Part shown: piece after piece, positions 47,788 through 56,996 of the stretch | Layout of the letters: every line of letters starts with the position of its first letter | Numbering within the stretch: position 1 is the stretch's first letter | Source: Allium sativum | Lineage: Eukaryota > Streptophyta > Magnoliopsida > Asparagales > Amaryllidaceae | Direction: 5' to 3' | Length of the DNA: 64,000 nucleotides | NCBI GenBank assembly: GCA_030737875.1 | Contig: CM060912.1 | Span: 459,176,310-459,240,309, forward strand | Notes under the pieces: model-generated | What the model was told of the DNA's origin: nothing | The model's input: the letters and a program-made list of their open reading frames with translations, nothing else | The model's database searches: none | Translations under genes and position numbers: made by a program

Positions 47788-49827
47788 ATAACCACAAACA
47801 CTAAACCTACATAACAAATATATATTTAATAATAGCCACAGTAATATTTTAATGCAACCAAACAACCATCAATTATTTCTAACGACTAAAAATAATTCTA
47901 AATTATAAATTGAGTGAGATTTATTCACCGTGATTTGTGATAGGCATCGGAACGTTTTGTTAAACTGAAATCGAACCAGCATTTAACTACTCCCAAGCTC
48001 TTGCTGCTATCTCGAATAAATTCTAATCTGAAAATGTATGAACTAATTTAAATGTGGCTATTAGTTTAATTTACTAGCTAGTTTTTAATTAAATAAATTA
48101 AGTATTTTACCTTAATTTTTCTCCTTTGCAATGTTCAGTAAATACACACTGAGCTAATGAAAATAGCGACCTTCCCAAAGCCTCTGCAAAAAGATCCAAG
48201 ACTGTTAAACCCTTCTTCACCCATACTACACTGTAACCTCTCCAACAGTCCATGGTTGACATCTCCTCATTCACCTTATCACCCAAAAACAAATATCGAA
48301 CCAATAATCAATGCAGTTATCTCCTAAATTTTCTGACCTACTTCCAACGCTTTACTGTTAAAGCCCTACCACAATTTACTGACTTAACCCGTTTTCAGAT
48401 CGTTACTTCCCTTCTTGGTTACCAAGACCAAACGCGAGTCCCATCTGAAAACCCAAAACCATTTGCATCACTTCAAAAGGTACGGCTCCTCAAATCAATC
48501 GCACCACTCATCCAAGTCTGTCATCCCCAAATTGAACTAAAGTTTGTACTCCCTTCTCTACAATCACAGCAACACCCCAAAATAGATTTTTTTTTCACTC
48601 CTAAAGCTTCCACCCATCATCCATAGATCGAGCTCGCACCTTCCTGTAAGCCACTGTCCTGACATTTACATGCATGACAGCCCAGTAAAAGTACGAACAA
48701 CTTTAGCACAGATTCCACCCTTTTTCTCCCCACTAAATCTGCTTCACCCTTGGATTTCCATGCTGCACTCACTTCTGAACGTGAGCTGCTTCTTCAGCTC
48801 GACACCCAGTGATACTCGCGACGCTATCACCCACCCAGTATCGCCCCATTCCTAAATACAAAACCCTAAATCGAGACTTTTATCTACATCGCAACATCAT
48901 AGAGCTACCCACGGATGATCGGAACCCATCGTCACACAAATACCCACTTCGCATGAATCCTATGTCGGCCTCCCTTGAATTCGCAGTGACCTGCTCCTTC
49001 TATCGCACCTCTCAACCTGGTCGAAATCATCTTCTAAACTCAGCGGCAACCCCGTTACCAAACACCACTTCAATTTTCTTAGCTTGAGCTCCTTTATCAC
49101 GCTTTGTTTGATTTCACAGGCTTCGCGATTTGAAGTAGCGATTTCGATTTCTGAGATTTAGGAGAGGAGTGGTTTATTCTGATTTTTATAAGAGGAACTG
49201 TGGCTATTTTTTGTTTTAAAGACTCTGATTTGAATTAATTTACAAAAGCTCTAAAAAATAAAAAGAACAGAGGATAGTCGTGATTTTATACAGAACAATA
49301 ACTTGGTCATTAAGAAATATGGGAGTACAAGTAGGTCTGTTGTAGGATTTTGAAAATATTTAGATAGATTCTGATTTGATTTAATACCTATCCATTAAAT
49401 TTTATAATAATATAATTCAGGGTTCCAAACTCCAACTGAAACACAACAAGTAACGTATTTAGGGTTTAACCACTATTTTAAACACTTTGGAACAAGATCC
49501 AAAGCCTCATTCTATCATCTGGAAAAATAACAATTTAAATCCATATAAATTAATTTCAAAATAATATATTATTTGATAATAAAATATTATTATCATCGTT
49601 TTTATTCAGTTAGAATTTATATTGATTATCTGAATTAATTTCAATACAGTTTAAATCTTCGAATTCAATTATATTTCGAATTACGATAATTCGATATATT
49701 CTAAACTAAAATATATTTGATTATTAAATCGATAACTCAATATAAAAATTCATTTATATTTTTAATTCAATATTTAAAACAATATAAAATATTTAAAATT
49801 AATTGATCAAAAATATGGGTCGTTACA
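43366..49827 (-). repeat. Family A LTR, middle copy (6462 bp, uninterrupted)
   Basis: The reference copy for the family: TGTAACGAACCG start, GTCGTTACA end, flanked by a primer-binding site on the left and a polypurine tract on the right, so it serves as 5' LTR of the left unit and 3' LTR of the right unit. AT microsatellite near 47741-47787. GC-richer island at about 48170-49200. The intact integration site of the MULE is at about 47820-47830. Confidence 0.88.
49284..49290 (-). promoter_or_regulatory. TATA box of family A LTR (middle copy)
   Basis: Minus-strand TATAAAA, in the same context as 41679-41685. Confidence 0.5.
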
Positions 49828-50990
49828 TTCTTCCCCCCTTAAAAGAATTTCGTCCCCGAAATTACTAAGGTAGGAAAAGTGCTACAAACCCATTTACTTT
49901 TCAGAAATTCACTTACGTTGAAACTCAACTCTTCATATTCCAACAAATTTAGTTCTACCAAAACTTTTGGTTTTAATTCATATTGCACATCATATATACT
50001 TACATTCGTTTAATCCGAATGATTCTCAATCAATATTTAACATCCAATTTATATTCCATTCACATGTATTCGAATTCATTCAAATTGATTTAAATCAATT
50101 TATTCACTTCGATCCATTTAACTTGCTTAAGTTAAATTTTAATTCCAGAATTCAAATTCCTGGGATTTCATTTCAAATCATTTTGAAATCACATAAATAT
50201 ATACATATGTTTGTTTCCATTTCAATTTCAAAACATTTGAATTTTCAAACCAAATTGTTTTCTTTCAAACAAATTTCCATCAAAATTTTTCTAAGGTAGC
50301 AATCCATCACTTAGAAACTCGAAAATGAACACCGATAATGCTGCAGTCATTATCAGAATTATTTTCTAGCTACTGAAGTGAGTTCAGTGCTTAAATTATT
50401 TCAAAATCTATTCAAAAATGTTTTTTATTCAAAAATGTTTTTTATTTAAAAATCCTTCTAAAATAAAGTTATATTATTTTAATATACATCAGAAAATATT
50501 TTTCCAAACACCCAGGAATTAAAATTCCAAATTCAATTTTAATTCATCTCATTTGTATATCTCATTCATATACAAACCTTACTTGGTTATACATAACCAT
50601 TTCAATTTTACAATCTTATTTGATTATAATATATCAACCAACACATCCATATAATATAATAATTTCAATAAAATTATTCCTTCTATAACAAAATATAGTT
50701 TTGGGTAAAATTATTTCATCTACCCACTTCAAAACAATATTATGTCGAATTTCTCTATTCAAGTGTTTAGAAATTCCTATCGACTTCATGGCGTCCCACG
50801 ATTCGATCAGAATTCATAACCCACTCAACTAGACTAGCCAACACAATATAAAACAAATTTTATATAAATTAACAAATACACTCTCTCGTATATATACACT
50901 CAACTCATTCTAGAGTACGACTGACCCTATTTCCAATGAGCACAACCCACCAAAGCCTAGGTGTTCGCTCAACCTAAGCTCTAATACCAC
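49828..50990 (-). other. Family A internal region 2 (no gag-pol)
   Basis: Homologous to 42212-43365 along its length. Better-preserved polypurine tract (minus-strand AAGGGGGGAAGAA, 49828-49840). Primer-binding site at 50978-50989 with one change (TGGTATTAGAGC). No coding content. Confidence 0.8.
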
Positions 50991-52455
50991 TGTAACGAAC
51001 CGCAAATCCATACTATCTGAGTTGAATACATACGTTACACATCCAACCCAAATATCACAGAAATGCGAATCATTTTTTTAGAAGAAAAAGGTAGAAGAAG
51101 AACATAAATAATAACATAGAATCTCACATCGCAGCGGAACAAAATATAATTTATCATAACTTTTGAAATAAAATTTTTTAACTGTATACCATACAATTAT
51201 CAGAGTACAACACTTACAACACAGCGGAAAAACAATGACTAAATATCTAAAACTGAAGCCTCCTGCTCCAAGCTCCTTTAGATAGATCTGTAAAATCTTG
51301 AACAACTTGACTGCCCATACAAATTTGGGCACCCTAGAGTTTAGGTAAAACAAAACAAATTAAACTCCGGGTCAGTCATGGGACTAGTATGAGTAAGCAA
51401 TTTAAAACAATTTGCGAAAATAAACGATATCTCATAAGACCACGCCGCATAACACGGAACGGGTTTTTCCCTTATTAGAATCCAAAACACTTGATTTAAC
51501 TTTCAAAAATCCTTTTGAAAGAAACGATAATCTTTATATCAAAACTCTTTTGATATTATAATAGTGTCTAAATCAAATAAAGAGAAATCTAGTGGAACTC
51601 TTTCATCTCTCGCTCCACATACATAATATACAATCAAAACAGCGAGCCCTTATTTGGTAATGAATTTCCAACTACGACAAGGTATGGAACCACCTTCTGA
51701 TAGTGTATCTCTAGAGGAGAATACACTGGGTTCAACAAGAACATCTTGTAACCCAGCCACACATGACCGACCACTTATTTCGCTTGAATGTATCGAATGT
51801 ATATCACCAACGGTTGGGATCAACAATTGTTTCCCGGATGGGACAGCATCGAATAGAATAAAGAATGTAATGAATTTCTCTACATAGGTGATAATACACC
51901 CTAATTGGGAGCTACTCACTTAGCCATACTGCCTGCCCGATTTTTTTCATTTCCCGGTTGTTGAGGCCTGAGGCTACGATTACTTATCATTCATTGATAA
52001 CACAATCACTTTGAATGTCACATTGTCAGATCTGTTAATCATTAATTGATTTGCACAACTGGATATTATGCTTAGAGAATAAATTCTTCGCCACCATATA
52101 TATTTGTAAAGAACAATCATATGCGATCTTTGGAAATACTCTGTCATACATTCGTCTATATACGTTTGTTATGTGATTGAACGAAACCGAAGGCACAATT
52201 TCCAGTAATAGAAAAAGCCCTTGCACTCTACTCCGTCTCCGATTATCTTCATATAATCTGATTCACAACGCTATTGCCAATACGGAGTGGTTCTCGGATA
52301 ATAATCCAACCGGTCTCTCCATATTGACAACGATATTGGCAAACACTTCGATAGTCGATTATTTAACTATCGAAGAAAAACAAACATCCATTCATAACAT
52401 CAAAAAATCACTGGGCCCTTAATAATATTTCATCAATTAAATCACTACTCCATTT
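50991..52455 (-). repeat. Family A LTR, right copy (truncated at 52455)
   Basis: Collinear with the first about 1.46 kb of the other copies, then stops where a Gypsy LTR begins (52456). The remainder, if present, lies beyond the window. Confidence 0.85.
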
Positions 52456-53561
52456 TGTAACACCCTGTATTTTCTGTAAACCCTAAAGTAACGAATTGAA
52501 GAATAATTAATTTTAAATGTGAGAATTAAGGGAAACGGGTTACTCCATTGCGTTCGTCTCGGAATTATGGTTGAGATAAAGTATGAGTTTGCATGAATTG
52601 GACTTTGTATGAAGAAGTTATGGCCTTCGGAAGTTTCAAAAATTGAAAATTCAAATTTAAACACAGAAGTGGGCAGGGCGGGAAAATTCCCGCCCTAGGC
52701 CAGGTCGACCAAGGGGTCGACCCTAGTGTCGACCTAACCTACAGGTCGACCTGGGGGGCGACCTAGGGGTAGACCTGGGGGTCGACCTACCCTCCTGGAC
52801 AGATCTAAAAAGATGACGAATTCTGACTCCCTGATGAGTCATTAGGGCTGAGATGTTATCCTATCTTGACTGGATGGTCTTGGTTGCTTCTAGGGTTAAT
52901 CTGACGGCTCTAAATCAATTAAACCTCAATAAAAGCAACCTAACTCTCAACCCTAAATCACAAATATACATACCAAGAGCCGCCATGCCGTCAATGGTGA
53001 ACCTAGAATAGCTGTCATCTCTTTCAACTCAAAGGCAAGATAGAAGCTACATCAAAAATCAAATCAAATCTAATCTAATTCAACTAAGAGAATTCGACGA
53101 TTAGTCTACATCAATGGCGAGCAATTCAGTTTCAGAATACAGATCCCAGAACTCAAGAATTCCTTTTTGGTTGTAAGTGTAGTTATCTTTCAGATGTGAA
53201 TAAATTAAAAACATGGTTTGTAATGAATTGTAAAATAGAATTGTATCAAGTTGTATGTGATGCTGATTCATGTTTATTCATGTCTTTTCTATCATATATG
53301 CCTATGAACTATTGTGGTATATCAAACCTATCATGTTATATGGAAATTGGTGAATAAACCTATGATGTTGTATAGGAATTTGGGAATGAAACTATCATAT
53401 GTACGTTTGGTGATATTATGATACATACAAATTTTAGGCTAAGTCATGTCGTTTATGCCTAATTGTTTAGATCCATTATGCATACATGTTTAGATCTACG
53501 ACGTGGTATAATTTGGTGATGACATCTATATGATGTATCTCAATTTGGAAATTATGCCATA
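52456..53561 (+). repeat. Start of a further Gypsy LTR (family F), interrupted by element E
   Basis: Begins TGTAACACCCTG and shares the subterminal block AAGGGAAACGGGTTACTCC with S, D and E. It carries a GC palindrome AGGGCGGGAA/TTCCCGCCCT (52675-52696) and five GTCGAC sites in 52703-52786. At 53561 element E is inserted. No coding region seen. Confidence 0.75.
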
Positions 53562-53933
53562 TGTAACAACCCGTATTTTCAATAACCTGTAATAACATAA
53601 ATCGAGGCAGAATTTAATTCTAAAATGGGAATCAAGGGAAACGGGCTATGCCATTGCGTTCGTCTCGGAAAAATACGCGAAATAGAGTCCGAGTTTTCGA
53701 AAATCGGAGTCCGTATGACCAAGATATGGCCTCGCGAAGTTTCACGAAAATTCCCAAATTAAAGTATACTTAATTAAGTGAAATGGGTTGTGTAGATATA
53801 TATATATATATATATATATATTGATATATATATATATATATATATATAATTGAAAATTTAATAAATAAATATGCAAAAATGCTCAAAACAGCGAATTGGG
53901 AGAGGGGAATAACCGAACCGGCCGATTTTTGAA

Positions 53934-53958
53934 GTCGACCCGAGCCCGCTGGGTCGAC
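53934..53958. repeat. GTCGACCC hairpin in LTR E
   Basis: GTCGACCC (53934-53941) and GGGTCGAC (53951-53958) pair perfectly around a 9-base loop, upstream of the TATA box. Confidence 0.8.
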
Positions 53959-54161
53959 TAGGGGTTAATCCAGGGTGTTTGGCTGTCAACCCGTGGGCCG
54001 ATTCGCTCAAGTGCAGATTTTGCATTTGAATGGTTCTCATGGTCCATCTTTAATCTAAAGGCCCTAGATGGTTCCTACACTTGACTTCTTCCCCAAGACA
54101 TGCTTTGATGGCTTGGATTGAATCTAGGGTTAATCCTATGGCCTAAAACACTTGCCTAATC

Positions 54162-54169
54162 TATAAATA
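54162..54169 (+). promoter_or_regulatory. TATA box of element E
   Basis: TATAAATA, 600 bp into the LTR, followed by C-rich sequence suitable for a transcription start about 30 bp on. The equivalent position in the 3' LTR is 62548. Confidence 0.5.
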
Positions 54170-54605
54170 AGACCCTAACCTACCCTAATTCATTCATAAT
54201 TAAACCTAGTGACTAAACTATGGCAAAATGCTAGCTCTCATGGCCTCCACTAATTTTATGAAGAGGGTTGCATACTAATCACTCTCTAATCAACTTCTAA
54301 TCCCTTCTTAGCATCTTAATCTTCTTCATTTGGTGTTCAAAGTTGCTAGTTGTGAGTTTCTATCACTTTGATGATCTTTTGGTAAACTAATTAGATGAGA
54401 TGTGATGAGATTTATGGTTTTGTATGTGGGTTAATGAGCTTTGAATCATATGATATGATGTTAGCATTAATCTTATGTTTATGCATGTTGAGTATGTAAG
54501 CTTATGCAAGTTTAATATGATGTATGTTATGTTTGCATGATGCTAAATATGCAAGTTGTGGGCTATGTAATCATATGCATGTTATGCAAGTTCATGGTAA
54601 TATGC

Positions 54606-54835
54606 TATGCAAGTTACATGTTTGTTAATATGCAAGTTACATGTTTGTTAATATGCAAGTTACATGTATGTAAATATGCAAGTTACATGTTTGTTAATAT
54701 GCAAGTTACATGTTTGTTAATATGCAAGTTACATGTATGTAAATATGCAAGTTACATGTTTCTTTATATGCAAGTTACATGTTTGTTAATATGCGAGTTA
54801 CATGTATGTAAATATGCAAGTTACATGTTTATTAA
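54606..54835 (+). repeat. Ten 23-bp tandem units in LTR E
   Basis: Exactly ten units of the type TATGCAAGTTACATGTTTGT plus TAA, with variants ending ATGTAAA. Looser ATGCAAGTT copies flank the array on both sides (54480-55030). The same array lies at 62992-63221 in the 3' LTR. Confidence 0.97.
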
Positions 54836-55343
54836 TATGCAAGTTCATGATGACACATTATGCAAGTCTATAAGCTAATATGCAAGTTTGTTATGCAAAA
54901 TGAATATGTAAGTTATGTGACATATTATATGCAAGTTATGTGACATGTTATGCAAGTTCATATGCAAGTTATGTGTTTGTTAATATGCAAGATGGCACCT
55001 TTGAAACATGTTCATTCATATGCAAGTTGACACCTTTTATATGTGTTATATCATGAACGAAATTACGTGGGAACGATGGGGTAATTAAATGCATAAGTTA
55101 ATAAGATTGTGTGAAATTAATATAATTATGCATAACACAAAATAAATAAACATAGTATGGGAATTTGCCTATTTGGTTAGGTGTACCCATACTATGTGTT
55201 GGGAATTTACCTATTGAGTTAGGTCTACCCCATGGGAATTTACCTATTAAGTTAGGTCTACCCATGTTAAGAAAACTTGATTAATTAGGGATAATTAATA
55301 TAAAATTATGAGGGTGATTAATTAGGTGTAATTAATTGACTAA

Positions 55344-55559
55344 GACACGAGGTTGGACTCAGTTGTAGCGTAAAACTGCCCGGACCCAACCGGCTTAACC
55401 AGTTGCTACAAATGTTAGCCCAATGTGAGAGGTCTTAGGCACAAACTAAATACGTAATTAATGTAAAGACACGAGGTTAGACTCTGTTATGACATAAGGC
55501 TGCCCGGACCCAACCGGCTTAACCAGCGGTCATAAAAGACAGTCTAATGTGAGAGGTCT
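55344..55559 (+). repeat. Pair of hairpin modules in LTR E
   Basis: Copies at 55344-55435 and 55468-55559, both starting GACACGAGGTT and ending TGAGAGGTCT, with centre CCCGGACCCAACCGGCTTAA. The arms of the second (AGACTCTGTTATGAC with GTCATAAAAGACAGTCT) and first (GTTGTAGC with GCTACAAAT) differ in sequence but each pair. Confidence 0.75.
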
Positions 55560-56391
55560 TTACAAAGGTTACGTTCTTAATTAATTAATTAAGAAACACT
55601 TAACCATATTAGCATGTAGAGGGACATGAGGGGTTAAGTGGGTGCCTCGGGTGGCATGAGAAAATCTAGTGGTTGCCTTGGGTGGCAATAGAAAATACGA
55701 TTAGAATACTTAACCAAAATGGAACATGTAATTAAAACATGATTAAAGGGTTAAGTGGGATATACTAGAAAAAGGGACAAGCTTAGGTGGGTAGCTTGTG
55801 GAGGCCCATTTCAACCAGTAACCCATACGTATCTTTGTGGGCTCGACCCATGTCGAGGACGGGACACGCATACTGGGCTTGACTGTAAGAGGCAAACGGG
55901 TTAGCGGTGGCAACGCAAGTCCAACGGGCTTCATATGCGTGAGTGGGCCCGGGCTGGTAGGTAAGCCGTTGTTGCATCGAGTAGATATAAGCCGTGCACC
56001 TTTAGTTCCATCAGGTTGCCACATTGGGGAATGATACATCCCACGGTGGGGCCAGCACGGGTATCTACGTTAGGGAGCCGATCGAATGGGAAGTAGTGTG
56101 TACACCTAGTGGATTGTAGGGCCCCGTGGCGCCTACTTGGTCACCTAGGGGTACGCAGGTACTAATTAGTAAATTTTATAAGTCCTTGGGTGGGATCAAC
56201 CTTTAAGTTAGGAAAGACTGGTGTGGTGCAGTTTAGTAATTTACCTTAGGGAGGGTAGATGCGTCTTTATCCTTTATCTTCGTTTAGTTGACTGCTTAGG
56301 GTAGCCATTCATCCCTATATGTTACCGTATATCAGTTTATGTCTTCTCTGGTTACTTTAACGATTGTATTGTTAAAGTTATAGGACTCGCT

Positions 56392-56405
56392 CAGACTTAT
56401 GTCTG
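56392..56405 (+). repeat. CAGAC-GTCTG mini-hairpin in LTR E
   Basis: CAGACTTATGTCTG, about 400 bp before the LTR end, equivalent to the S and D motifs. Confidence 0.55.
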
Positions 56406-56798
56406 ACCCTGTTGTTTTTATCTTTTTCCCAACCCACAGGTCCTACGGTGGATCCTAGCAGTAGTGGAGCTTGATCGGATTGCTGTTCCAGTCTTTAGGA
56501 GCTTGGATAGATGTAAAGCTCCAGTTATCCAGTTATCTTTTCTTTTGTTTGGCTATTGTATGAGAGTGGGATTATGTACTTCTTTATTTTGATGGATATT
56601 GTACTTGACCTTTATTGTGGTTTTATGATGTAACCAGACATGTTTTACTTCCGCTGTTATGAGATGATGTTTTAAAATTTCAAGTACTATTTATATCTGT
56701 CTTGTTGTAATTTTTCTGTTCTATATTCACTAAAATACTCCACCGATGCTATGGCATTCCCTTAGTGAGTGATCATAGCGGGAGTGGGGTGTTACACG

Positions 56799-56810
56799 TG
56801 GTATCAGAGC
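56799..56810 (+). other. Primer-binding site of element E
   Basis: TGGTATCAGAGC, two bases from the LTR end; complementary to initiator-Met tRNA. Confidence 0.95.
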
Positions 56811-56996
56811 TTAAGGTTACCAGAACAGATAAATTTTTTGAGAAAAACTACTTTCTAAGAGTATTTTCGAAGAAAGTATTTTTAAAAGCATGTCTTCTAA
56901 GAGAAAAAGTTTTTGAAAAAGAAAAGCATAATCCCCAATAGCCATATCTTTATCTTTCGGAATCTCCTTTTTGAATCTTTCCTCTTTCGTTTCAGC

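Larger units (their letters stand above)
33234..52455 (-). mobile_element. Family A array: giant LTR - internal - LTR - internal - partial LTR
   Basis: Three copies of one LTR (33234-42211, 43366-49827, 50991-52455) separated by two homologous internal regions (42212-43365, 49828-50990). On the minus strand each internal region has a primer-binding site at its right edge and a polypurine tract at its left edge, so both are genuine retrotransposon interiors. LTR ends are TGTAACGA and TCGTTACA (perfect 8-bp inverted termini). Without its inserted transposon the left LTR is about 6.44 kb, the middle one 6.46 kb; interiors are about 1.16 kb and carry no gag or pol. This is a non-autonomous Gypsy derivative arranged in tandem, presumably through LTR recombination. 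The third LTR is cut at 52455 by another Gypsy LTR. Confidence 0.85.
53562..56796 (+). repeat. 5' LTR of element E
   Basis: TGTAACAACCCG start, GGGGTGTTACA end. Contains, in order: subterminal AAGGGAAACGG block (near 53635), AT microsatellite (53795-53848), GTCGACCC hairpin (53934-53958), TATA box (54162), 23-bp tandem array (54606-54835), paired hairpin modules (55344-55559), AGGGAGCCGATCGA block (near 56074), and a CAGAC mini-hairpin (56392-56405). No protein-coding gene; the 113-codon frame at 54537 is a product of the tandem array. Confidence 0.95.

Noticed and set aside
54537..54878. 113-codon open frame with repeating Cys-Lys-Leu-His-Val pattern (also 62923-63264)
   Set aside because: It is the translation of the 23-bp tandem array; three units give a 23-residue period. 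No start context or homology.
55743..56039. Overlapping 64-98-codon frames on both strands in LTR E
   Set aside because: This is a GC-richer conserved LTR segment; no start, splice or homology support, and the equivalent S region is not open in the same frame.
56913..56996. Upstream in-frame ATG extending Gag-Pol by 28 residues
   Set aside because: The extension is Phe-rich and lacks a counterpart in element D, whose protein starts at the equivalent of 56997.
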